A stretch of DNA of 46,900 nt from an uncultured Bacteroides sp. GTDB lineage: Bacteria > Bacteroidota > Bacteroidia > Bacteroidales > Bacteroidaceae. Made by a program: the position numbers and the translations under genes. The notes under the pieces were generated by a model. The model made no database searches, was not told the DNA's origin, and worked only from the letters and a program-made list of their open reading frames with translations. Below, piece by piece: positions 32,352-40,209 of this stretch. How positions within the stretch are numbered: position 1 is the first letter of the stretch; each line of letters opens with the position of its first letter. Location: contig CASFRN010000128.1 of the NCBI GenBank assembly GCA_949296855.1, forward strand, positions 1-46,900, read 5' to 3'.

Positions 32352-33716
32352 ATGAACAGACCTATGAATATACAGAAATCAATCGCCGTGATGCTCTGCT
32401 TTTGCAGCCTTTCGGCAGCCGCCCAAGAAGCGTGGGACATCGACCGCTGCATGGCTTACGCCGTAGAGCATAACCGCACGGTAAAGCAACGCAAACTGGA
32501 AGCCGACAACTATCGGCTCGACAAAATGAAAGCCATCGGGCAATTCCTGCCCGGAGTGAGCGGAAGTGTGAGCGCACAATATAGTTACGGACGTTCGGTT
32601 GACCCGGCGACCAATACTTACGTCTCACAATCGAACTTCAACAACGGATATGGAATGGAAGGTTCGATGACCGTCTTTCGTGGGGGAAGCCTCATCAACC
32701 AAGTGCGCCAATCGCGTGCCAATGAACTATTAGGCAAAGCAGCCTTGCAAGAAGCGCGAGACAATACCGCCCTCGAAACTTTCCAGGCATACATTGATGC
32801 CCTCTACTACTTCGGCACCACCCGACTGGCGGAGAAAAAACTCTTGGAAAGCGACTCCTTAGTATATAAGACCAAACGCCAAGAGATGTTGGGGCTGAAA
32901 GGCATGGCAGACGTAGCACAAATGGAAGCCCAACAGGCTACTGATGCCTACAACCTCACCCACCAGCGCAACCTCTACGAAACGGCGATGCTCACCCTGA
33001 AGCAGACCATGAACTTCCCCGTAGAAGACACCCTCGTGCTCGATACCCGCCTGATAGACACGCCTACCATCGAACAAGTGCAGCTGAGCAGCGAGCAAGC
33101 CAACGATGTGTTCCGCCTCGCCCTCCGCTTCAATCCCACCCTGCGGCAAAGCGAAATGCAAAAGAAAGCCGCGCTGATGGCACGCAAAATCTCGTGGGGC
33201 TCGCTCTTCCCCAGCATCAGCATCTTCGGAGGCATCTCCTCCTCTTATTATAAAGAACTGCACAAGACGGGCTACAACAACTTCGCCGACCAGATGAGCA
33301 ACAACTTCGGTTCCTACTTCGGCATCAGCCTAAGCATCCCTATCTTCAACCGTATGTCGGGGTCTATCAACGTGAAGCAGGCGAAAAACAACTACCTCAT
33401 CGCCTCCCAGCAATACGAAGCACAGAAAGAAGCCCTGCAGAAACTGGTGCTCCAAGCCGTGCAAGACCGCGAAGGATTCCTGAAAGAAAGCCTGCAAATG
33501 GAAAAGAAAGTCACCTCCGACTCCATTGCCTACCGCGTCACCCGCCGCAAGTACGAAGAAGGCTTGATGACTTCGCTTGACGTGCAAAACAACGCCGCAA
33601 CCCTCCTCGAAAGCCAAACCGGACTGCTGCAAAGCAAACTCACCTACGTGATGAAATGCCGACTGGTAGATTATTATAAAGGAGAGGAAATCATCAGACC
33701 AGTGAATAATAAATAA
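32352..33716 (+). CDS. TolC-family outer membrane efflux protein
   Basis: This encodes 454 residues from 32352; an ATG four codons on is also possible. The signal peptide is IAVMLCFCSLSAAAQ. The mature part starts AWDIDRCMAYAVEHNRTVKQ, the standard outer membrane efflux protein (OEP) start, and has two OEP repeats. Each repeat has long helices (QVRQSRANELLGKAALQEAR; QEALQKLVLQAVQDREGFLK-like) and beta segments (GVSGSVSAQYSYGRSVDP; FGISLSIPIFNRMSGSINV). It forms a trimeric channel that should dock with the HlyD protein encoded next. First gene of a sigma-54 operon. Confidence 0.93.
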   Translation: MNRPMNIQKSIAVMLCFCSLSAAAQEAWDIDRCMAYAVEHNRTVKQRKLEADNYRLDKMKAIGQFLPGVSGSVSAQYSYGRSVDPATNTYVSQSNFNNGYGMEGSMTVFRGGSLINQVRQSRANELLGKAALQEARDNTALETFQAYIDALYYFGTTRLAEKKLLESDSLVYKTKRQEMLGLKGMADVAQMEAQQATDAYNLTHQRNLYETAMLTLKQTMNFPVEDTLVLDTRLIDTPTIEQVQLSSEQANDVFRLALRFNPTLRQSEMQKKAALMARKISWGSLFPSISIFGGISSSYYKELHKTGYNNFADQMSNNFGSYFGISLSIPIFNRMSGSINVKQAKNNYLIASQQYEAQKEALQKLVLQAVQDREGFLKESLQMEKKVTSDSIAYRVTRRKYEEGLMTSLDVQNNAATLLESQTGLLQSKLTYVMKCRLVDYYKGEEIIRPVNNK

Positions 33717-33748
33717 TGAAAAGTGAATAACGAAAAGAGAAACACCCG

Positions 33749-33783
33749 CCGTTATCAACTATTAACTGTTAACTATTAATTAG
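33749..33783 (+). repeat. AT-rich spacer repeat, copy 1 (TATTAACT type)
   Basis: A variant of the element CCGTTATTCACTATTAACTT found at 35111, 37586 and 39975. Here it reads GCCGTTATCAACTATTAACT, then GTTAACTATTAA. It directly precedes the HlyD gene. Confidence 0.65.
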
Positions 33784-33790
33784 AAAAGAT

Positions 33791-35041
33791 ATGGACATAC
33801 AACTCGAAAAGAAAAAAGGCATCCAGAAGAAACACATCCCTTACATCGCCGGGGGAGCTGTCGTACTGTTTCTGCTGATTTGGATTATCTTCGGCAACCA
33901 CGCATCAACCTTGCGCATCGATGGCGACGCGCTCAACATCGCCGACGTGACCTACGGCGAATTTAACGACTACATCCGCCTCAACGGACAAGTGCAACCC
34001 ATCTCTATCGTCCAGCTCAGCCCCGAAGAAGGAGGCATCGTGCAGGAAAAAGTCGTCGAAGAAGGAGCGCACGTGAAGAAAGGCGACATCATCCTGCGCC
34101 TGAGCAACTCCAACCTCGACCTGCAAATACTGAACGCCGAATCGGAACTCGCCGAAAAGCAAAACCTCCTGCGCAACACGCAAGTAACCATGCAGCAAGA
34201 CAAGCTGAACAACGAGACCGAAAAAGTGCAGCTCGACGTAGACACCCGCCGCAAGCTCCGCACCTTCCAGCAATACGAACGACTCTACCGCGAACGACTC
34301 ATCAGCCGCGAAGAGTTCCTGCAAGCAGAAGAGGACTACCAGGTAGCCCAAAAGCAGCATGCACTCATCAGCGAACGCCTCATCCAAGACTCTATCTACC
34401 GCACCATCCAAATGGACCAAATGGAAGACAACCTCCACAACATGCGGCAGAACGTCCTCCTCATCCGCGAACGCAAAGACAAACTGGAAGTGCGCGCCCC
34501 GATAGACGGCGAACTGGGACTGCTCGACGTCGAGTTAGGACAGAACATCACCGCCGGACAAATGGTAGGGCAAATCAACGACCTCTCCGACTTCAAGATT
34601 GAAGCGATGATAGACGAACACTACATCGACCGCGTCACCAACGGACTGCCCGCCAGCTTCGAACGCCAAGGCGCAACGTTCCGTCTGAAGGTGCGCAAAG
34701 TCTACCCCGAAGTGCGCGAAGGCCGATTCCGCACCGACCTCGTCTTCGAAGGCACCCGCCCCGAAAACATCCGCAGCGGACAGACCTACTACATCGACCT
34801 CCAACTGGGCGAACCCACCCAAAGCGTCCTCATCCCGAAAGGCACCTTCTTCCAAGTGACGGGAGGCAACTGGATTTTCGTCCTCGACAAAGACGGCAAG
34901 AAAGCCTACCGCCGCCAAATCCGCATCGGACGCCAGAACCCGCAATACTACGAGGTATTGGAAGGCCTGGAGAAAGGCGAACGGGTCATCGTCTCCGGCT
35001 ACGAAAGCTACAAAGACAACGAAGTGCTCATCCTGAAATAA
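33791..35041 (+). CDS. HlyD/MacA-type periplasmic adaptor protein
   Basis: This encodes 416 residues. A cytoplasmic N-terminus (MDIQLEKKKGIQKKHI) precedes one membrane anchor (about 20-37). The first half of a lipoyl-like domain follows (VQLSPEEGGIVQEKVVEEGA, VKKGDIILRL), then a long coiled-coil hairpin (about 105-225, rich in Leu, Glu and Gln), the second lipoyl half (LEVRAPIDGELGLL), and beta-barrel and membrane-proximal domains (VLIPKGTFFQVTGGNWIFVL; GLEKGERVIVSGYES). It links the inner-membrane permeases to the TolC protein. Confidence 0.93.
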   Translation: MDIQLEKKKGIQKKHIPYIAGGAVVLFLLIWIIFGNHASTLRIDGDALNIADVTYGEFNDYIRLNGQVQPISIVQLSPEEGGIVQEKVVEEGAHVKKGDIILRLSNSNLDLQILNAESELAEKQNLLRNTQVTMQQDKLNNETEKVQLDVDTRRKLRTFQQYERLYRERLISREEFLQAEEDYQVAQKQHALISERLIQDSIYRTIQMDQMEDNLHNMRQNVLLIRERKDKLEVRAPIDGELGLLDVELGQNITAGQMVGQINDLSDFKIEAMIDEHYIDRVTNGLPASFERQGATFRLKVRKVYPEVREGRFRTDLVFEGTRPENIRSGQTYYIDLQLGEPTQSVLIPKGTFFQVTGGNWIFVLDKDGKKAYRRQIRIGRQNPQYYEVLEGLEKGERVIVSGYESYKDNEVLILK

Positions 35042-35047
35042 TTTTTT

Positions 35048-35101
35048 CACCACAGATTACACAGATTTAATTAATTATTTTAATCCGTGTAATCTGTGGT
35101 G
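35048..35101. repeat. Intercistronic palindrome, HlyD to first permease
   Basis: CACCACAGATTACACAGATT (35048-35067) pairs with AATCCGTGTAATCTGTGGTG (35082-35101), with one mismatch. It belongs to the family at 5604-5656. With the AT-rich element at 35111-35144 it fills nearly all of the 110-bp gap. Confidence 0.85.
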
Positions 35102-35110
35102 AAAACAGAA

Positions 35111-35144
35111 ACCGTTATTCACTATTAACTTTTAACTATTAACT
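35111..35144 (+). repeat. AT-rich spacer repeat, copy 2
   Basis: ACCGTTATTCACTATTAACT, then TTTAACTATTAACT, just before the permease start at 35152. Near-identical to the copies at 37586 and 39975. Confidence 0.75.
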
Positions 35145-35151
35145 GAATAAA

Positions 35152-37512
35152 ATGAACACCTTAGCACGCAATTTCTCGCATACCTTCCGGCGCTTCCTTA
35201 CGGCAAGCGTCCTGAACATCATCGGGCTGGCAATCGCCTTCGCCTCCTTCTTCGTCATTATGACGCAGGTGGACTATGATTTGAACTTCAACAAAGGGTA
35301 TAAGGACTACCAGAACATCTATCGGGTAGAGGTTTATCCCAACGATGACAATGGCTGGCAGACATGGATGACACGCCCGCTATGTGAACTAATAAGCAGC
35401 AGTTCGCCCCACATCCAAGCACTTACCATTGTTTCATCTTTCGCCGGAGAAGTGGAATACGAAATCAACGGACACTCATTCAGGGAAACGACCCTCACCG
35501 GATTCGGCAACTTTATGGAGACGTTCCAACCACAAATGGTTGCCGGCTCCGCCGATGCGCTCAATATAGAAAGGAACATCCTGATTCCCCAATCAATGGC
35601 AATACGGTTCTTCGGAAGCACAGACGCTGTAGGAAAAACCATTTTCGAAGGCAAACAGGCGGACAACCGACCGCTGACCATAGGCGGAGTGTACAAGGAT
35701 TTTCCCGAAAATTCGCAGATAGGCAACTACATCTTCCTGCCTCTCTCGCCCAACGACAACAAAGACAACTGGCGGAACTGGAACTACAACTGTTATTTCC
35801 GGACTGACGGCACACTGAATCCGGACGAACTGAGCAAATTAGTCTATAAAAGAATGGCGGAACTGGTTCCGGAACGGGTAAACGCAACGGACGATGAAGA
35901 TTCTTCCGAATTCCTGCATTTCACGCCGATAGCGGATGTGCATTTCTCGAAAGTAGACAACAAGAGTGCCAGCAGCCGCACCACAGTCTACCTGTTGTTG
36001 TGCGTCTCGTTCCTCATCGTCATCATCGCCACCATCAACTTCATGAACTTCACCCTTGCCGAGACCCCGATGCGGGTGAAAAGCATCAATACACAAAAGG
36101 TATTGGGAGCTACTGTAGGTTCGCTCCGCATTAGCCTGATTTCGGAAGCGGTTTTGATTAGCATTATCGCTTTCTGCCTGTCTATCCTCATCCTGCTGGC
36201 GCTGCGCGATTCGGGTATTCAAGACTTGGTTGCAGCCGACTTAAACTTAACGAAACATCCGCTTTTATTGGCATCCACCTTGGGCATAAGCATCCTAATG
36301 GGTGCGTTAGCAGGACTTTATCCCGCTTACTATGTAACGTCTTTCCCACCGGCATTGGCTCTGAAAGGCTCGTTCGGCTTATCGCCTAAGGGACGAAAGC
36401 TGCGCACAGTCTTGGTATGCATCCAATTCTTCGTGGCATTCATGCTCATCATTGCCATCGGAATTATGTACACCCAAAGCCGATACATCCGTACTACCGA
36501 TTACGGTTATGCCAAAGACGCCATCGTGGTAGGCAATATGTCATGGGACGCAATTCTCCAGCGGGAAGCGGTAGTCGGCGAACTGTCCCGCATTTCGGGA
36601 GTAGAAGGTGTAGCGTTCTCCCAGTTTATCCTAAGCTCAAGTGATTCTTACATGGGTTGGGGACGCGGAAGCGATGACAAGCATATCCAGTTCGATGTGC
36701 TCCCGGTAGATTACCGCTACCTGAAAGTAATGGGTATCCGGGTCACTGAAGGACGCGACTTCAAGCCTGGCGACGGCGATGTGTATATCTTCAATGAAGC
36801 CGCCCGCCAGAAATATCCGTGGATGAAAGTTGACCAACTTGCTACTCCCGGCGACTTCCCTGTAGTAGGTTTTTGTGAGAACATCAAATACAGTACGTTC
36901 CGCAATGACAACGATGCTCAACCGATGGGTTTCTTCATTTACGGGAAAAATTATGCCGACTGGGGACGCTGGGAAAACTTCGTCAACGTCCGCGTCTCCG
37001 CCGGAACAGACAAAGTGGAAATCATCCGTTCGCTACAGAAAGCTATGGAGAAATTCACGCCGGGACACGACTTCCATTTCCGCTTTATGGACCAGGTGCT
37101 CGACAATGCGTACCGCAACGAGCTGCGATTCACCAAGCAAATCCTGCTCTTCTCCCTGCTTGCCATTGTCATCAGCATCATCGGCGTATTCGGCTTGACC
37201 ATGTTCGAAAGCGAATACCGCCGCAAGGAAATAGGCATCCGAAAGATATTCGGAAGCACCACGGGTGAAATCCTCCGGATGTTCAACAAGCGATACCTAT
37301 ATATACTGATAGGATGCTTCATCGTAGCGGCTCCCTTCGGCTGGTGGATAGGACAACACTGGCTGGAAGGCTTCGCCGAACGCACACCTATACGTGCATG
37401 GATATTCCTCACGTCCTTCCTCCTCGTAACCGCCATCACCATGATAACGGTCACCGTACAAAGCTGGAAAAACGCCAACGAAAATCCGGCAAACAGCATC
37501 AAGACCGAATGA
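35152..37512 (+). CDS. FtsX/MacB-type ABC transporter permease (first)
   Basis: This encodes 786 residues. Membrane segment 1 (about 18-40, VLNIIGLAIAFASFFVIM) is followed by a large periplasmic MacB-PCD-like domain (about 45-275). Three more segments carry the FtsX core (LLLCVSFLIVIIATINFMNF; ISLISEAVLISIIAFCLSIL; TLGISILMGALAGLYPAYYV). A second half repeats the pattern: VLVCIQFFVAFMLIIAIGIM, a periplasmic domain, then ILLFSLLAIVISIIGVFGLT, the cytoplasmic coupling stretch YRRKEIGIRKIFGST, and two final segments. This eight-segment form is typical of Bacteroidetes. It needs an ATP-binding subunit, which is not encoded here. Confidence 0.92.
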   Translation: MNTLARNFSHTFRRFLTASVLNIIGLAIAFASFFVIMTQVDYDLNFNKGYKDYQNIYRVEVYPNDDNGWQTWMTRPLCELISSSSPHIQALTIVSSFAGEVEYEINGHSFRETTLTGFGNFMETFQPQMVAGSADALNIERNILIPQSMAIRFFGSTDAVGKTIFEGKQADNRPLTIGGVYKDFPENSQIGNYIFLPLSPNDNKDNWRNWNYNCYFRTDGTLNPDELSKLVYKRMAELVPERVNATDDEDSSEFLHFTPIADVHFSKVDNKSASSRTTVYLLLCVSFLIVIIATINFMNFTLAETPMRVKSINTQKVLGATVGSLRISLISEAVLISIIAFCLSILILLALRDSGIQDLVAADLNLTKHPLLLASTLGISILMGALAGLYPAYYVTSFPPALALKGSFGLSPKGRKLRTVLVCIQFFVAFMLIIAIGIMYTQSRYIRTTDYGYAKDAIVVGNMSWDAILQREAVVGELSRISGVEGVAFSQFILSSSDSYMGWGRGSDDKHIQFDVLPVDYRYLKVMGIRVTEGRDFKPGDGDVYIFNEAARQKYPWMKVDQLATPGDFPVVGFCENIKYSTFRNDNDAQPMGFFIYGKNYADWGRWENFVNVRVSAGTDKVEIIRSLQKAMEKFTPGHDFHFRFMDQVLDNAYRNELRFTKQILLFSLLAIVISIIGVFGLTMFESEYRRKEIGIRKIFGSTTGEILRMFNKRYLYILIGCFIVAAPFGWWIGQHWLEGFAERTPIRAWIFLTSFLLVTAITMITVTVQSWKNANENPANSIKTE

Positions 37513-37521
37513 GAAATGACT

Positions 37522-37575
37522 CACCACAGATTACACAGATTAATATAATTAATTAAATCCGTGTAATCTGTGGTG
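37522..37575. repeat. Intercistronic palindrome between the two permeases
   Basis: CACCACAGATTACACAGATT (37522-37541) pairs with AATCCGTGTAATCTGTGGTG (37556-37575). Both arms are identical to those at 35048-35101, and only the short loop differs. Confidence 0.85.
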
Positions 37576-37585
37576 AAAAAACAAC

Positions 37586-37612
37586 CCGTTATTCACTATT
37601 AACTTTTAACTA
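37586..37612 (+). repeat. AT-rich spacer repeat, copy 3
   Basis: CCGTTATTCACTATTAACTT, then TTAACTA, directly abutting the ATG of the second permease at 37613, so it must include that gene's translation initiation region. Confidence 0.75.
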
Positions 37613-39955
37613 ATGAAAACCTATTTCACTTTCTTAGAGCGCAACAAGCTCTTTACATTCGTCAATGTGGCGGGGTTGAGCATCTCACTGATGTTCGTAC
37701 TGCTGATTGCTAACATGGTGACCCGCCAGCTTACCGTAGACAAAGACCTGCCCGATGCCGACCGCATCTCGGTATTCGCCAACGAACATTGGGCAGGAGG
37801 ACATTACAACTTGGGCGACCGCCTGCAAAGCCGCTATCCGGAGATAGAGGACTGGTGCGCCATGAGTGCAGGAGACCCATTCATGCTGATAAACGACAAA
37901 ACCGTACAGGTATGGACCGGTATTGTGAAAAAGAACTTCTTCGATTTCTTCCGCCTCCCATTGGTGGAAGGAAACCGGGAACAACTGCTCACCGATGACA
38001 ACAGCATCGTGCTTACCCGCTCGGCAGCCCTCCGCCTGTTCGGCACAGAACACATTATAGGCAAAACCCTGAAAATCATTCCTTGCAATAACCAGATGTT
38101 TACCGTGACCGGTGTCATTGAAGACATTGACAACTCGACTCTCTCTTCCGACATCGAAGCATACATCCCGTTCGAAAACATGAAGTACCTCAACTGGGGA
38201 TGCTCTATCGAATGTACCGGCATGCACAATGCAGCAGGATCCGCCCTTTTCTTCCGCACCACTCCCGGCACCGACCTAAACCGAAAATCAGACGATGTGG
38301 CATCATATTTGAAAGAATTCTTCTGGATTTACCAGAATACCGGCATCGAGAAAGCCAACTTCATCCCTTGGAAAGATTTTTATTTTTCTGAAACAGAAGC
38401 CGTCATACCAATGAACCAATACGACTTCAAATTAGTGATTATCTTCATCACCGTAGGCGTACTCATCCTCTTAATGGCAGTGCTGAACTACATCAGCATG
38501 AGCGTAGCGCAAACCAGCTACCGTGCCAAGGAAATGGCTACCCGCCGTCTGCTCGGCTCGTCGAAGCCCGACATCTTTTGGCGCATGATAGCCGAATCGT
38601 TCCTTCTGACATTGGCTTCGTTCCTCATCGGATTCCTCCTTGCCAAAGCCGTAGAGCCGACCGCAATCGAATTGCTCAACGCCAAGATTGACATCGTAGG
38701 CGACCTCAATGTCGTGAGCGTCCTTATCTACCTTGTATTTATCGTAGTCCTGACTTTGCTTTCGGGCTTTATCCCCGCCACAATACTTTCCAATTATAAC
38801 CCGATGGACGTAGTGAAAGGCACGTTCCGGCGCAAGACGAAAGCCGTTTACCTGCGGGTGCTCAACATCGTGCAATGCGGGCTGACCATTGCCCTGCTTA
38901 CCTGCTCGGTCTACCTCAGCGTACAAATTTACCGCATCGTACATGCACCGTTGGGGTATGAGTTCGGCAATGTGCTGAGCTATCCCGCTTACGGTTCACA
39001 AAAAGACTTGCAACTTTTCCGCAACGAAGCCAAGAAACTGCCTTTCGTAAAAAACGTTTCTTTCTCGGAAGGCATACCCATAGACGGGGGAAACAACAAT
39101 ACCACTTACATTCCTTCGGCGGACAGCACCTTGTGCATGAGCTTCCAGACCTTCATTGTCGATTCGGCATTCCTCGACATTTACCATATAAATATAATCG
39201 ACGACCGCCACACACCGCTGGGAGGAAACAATTTCTTCATGAGCGAAAGCGCAATGAAAACACTGGCGACCATTGGAGTGACCGACCATTTCATGAGTGA
39301 CAATTACGGACAAATCCAAATAGCCGGCGTATTCAAGGACTTCCATATCATGAGAGATTTGATAGACCATGACATCCACCCGCTCCAGATGCAGATAGAG
39401 CATCCCGACAGCATCTATCCGTGGAACGTTTCGGTAGAGGTGCAAGACGGCGACCTGAACGCTTACAAGAAAGAGATAGACCAACTCTACAAGATAGCCG
39501 CCAAGGATTTCGCTTTCGAATCGGCATGGTACGGCGACCAGCTGAAAGACCTCTATGCTGACTTCAACCGCATGAACCGCCTGATGCTTATCTTCACCGG
39601 TGCCGCCCTGCTTATCTCGCTCTTGGGACTGACCGCTATGAGCCTGTACTTCATTGCCCAGCGCAAACGGGATATGGCAATCCGCAAGGTATTCGGTTCC
39701 AGTTCGTTGGGCGAGCAGGAAAGGCTGATGAAGTTCTCGCTTGTCTCGCTCGGCATCAGCCTCGTGATAGCCATTCCGCTGATGTTGTTCGGCGTGCATC
39801 AGATAGATAAGATTGTGACCTTCGACAGTGCTTTCCCGTGGTGGGTACCGATAGCGTCTATCGCCTTCATCGCCTTCGTCTCCTTAGCTTCGGTCTATCT
39901 CATCAGCCGGAAAGCCACCCGGGAGAATCCGGTGGAAAACCTGAAGACGGAATAA
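37613..39955 (+). CDS. FtsX/MacB-type ABC transporter permease (second)
   Basis: This encodes 780 residues with the same architecture as the preceding permease: segment 1 (about 12-35, FTFVNVAGLSISLMFVLLIA), a periplasmic domain, LVIIFITVGVLILLMAVLNY, the coupling stretch YRAKEMATRRLLGSS, three segments, a second periplasmic domain, LMLIFTGAALLISLLGLTAM, then RKRDMAIRKVFGSSS and two final segments. Sequence identity to the first permease is low outside the core, so they probably form a heterodimer. The C-terminus ATRENPVENLKTE resembles the first (NENPANSIKTE). Confidence 0.92.
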   Translation: MKTYFTFLERNKLFTFVNVAGLSISLMFVLLIANMVTRQLTVDKDLPDADRISVFANEHWAGGHYNLGDRLQSRYPEIEDWCAMSAGDPFMLINDKTVQVWTGIVKKNFFDFFRLPLVEGNREQLLTDDNSIVLTRSAALRLFGTEHIIGKTLKIIPCNNQMFTVTGVIEDIDNSTLSSDIEAYIPFENMKYLNWGCSIECTGMHNAAGSALFFRTTPGTDLNRKSDDVASYLKEFFWIYQNTGIEKANFIPWKDFYFSETEAVIPMNQYDFKLVIIFITVGVLILLMAVLNYISMSVAQTSYRAKEMATRRLLGSSKPDIFWRMIAESFLLTLASFLIGFLLAKAVEPTAIELLNAKIDIVGDLNVVSVLIYLVFIVVLTLLSGFIPATILSNYNPMDVVKGTFRRKTKAVYLRVLNIVQCGLTIALLTCSVYLSVQIYRIVHAPLGYEFGNVLSYPAYGSQKDLQLFRNEAKKLPFVKNVSFSEGIPIDGGNNNTTYIPSADSTLCMSFQTFIVDSAFLDIYHINIIDDRHTPLGGNNFFMSESAMKTLATIGVTDHFMSDNYGQIQIAGVFKDFHIMRDLIDHDIHPLQMQIEHPDSIYPWNVSVEVQDGDLNAYKKEIDQLYKIAAKDFAFESAWYGDQLKDLYADFNRMNRLMLIFTGAALLISLLGLTAMSLYFIAQRKRDMAIRKVFGSSSLGEQERLMKFSLVSLGISLVIAIPLMLFGVHQIDKIVTFDSAFPWWVPIASIAFIAFVSLASVYLISRKATRENPVENLKTE

Positions 39956-39974
39956 GATAAGGGTGAAAACCAAC

Positions 39975-40006
39975 CCGTTATTCACTATTAACTTTTACTA
40001 TTAACT
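39975..40006 (+). repeat. AT-rich spacer repeat, copy 4
   Basis: CCCGTTATTCACTATTAACT, then TTTACTATTAAC after the last permease, preceded by GTGAAAACCAA. The same GTGAAAA follows the palindromes upstream, so this looks like a composite module that has lost its palindrome. Confidence 0.7.
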
Positions 40007-40040
40007 AACAACATCAATAAATTCTCTTAGATTACCTTGT

Positions 40041-40090
40041 GCCGCCGGCAAACTTGTGTGATACAAGTCAACCGGCGGCTTTCTTTTTTC
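40041..40090 (+). terminator. Intrinsic terminator of the export operon
   Basis: GCCGCCGG (40041-40048) pairs with CCGGCGGC (40072-40079), with an inner ACTTGT/ACAAGT stem. TTTCTTTTTTC follows. It ends the TolC-HlyD-permease transcript before sppA. Confidence 0.85.
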
Positions 40091-40144
40091 ATATGGATGA
40101 AATGGGCTACGCATACGGATGAAAATCGGTTTGCATACAAATAA

Positions 40145-40175
40145 TTTGCAAAGTACATGAAAATCGTTATCTTTG
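40145..40175 (+). promoter_or_regulatory. Promoter of the sppA operon
   Basis: TTTG (40145-40148), a 19-bp spacer and TATCTTTG (40168-40175) match the full Bacteroides consensus. Transcription should start near 40182, about 28 nt before sppA. Confidence 0.8.
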
Positions 40176-40209
40176 TGCAAAAGAAAATTTAACCAAATAT
40201 CAAACGAAA

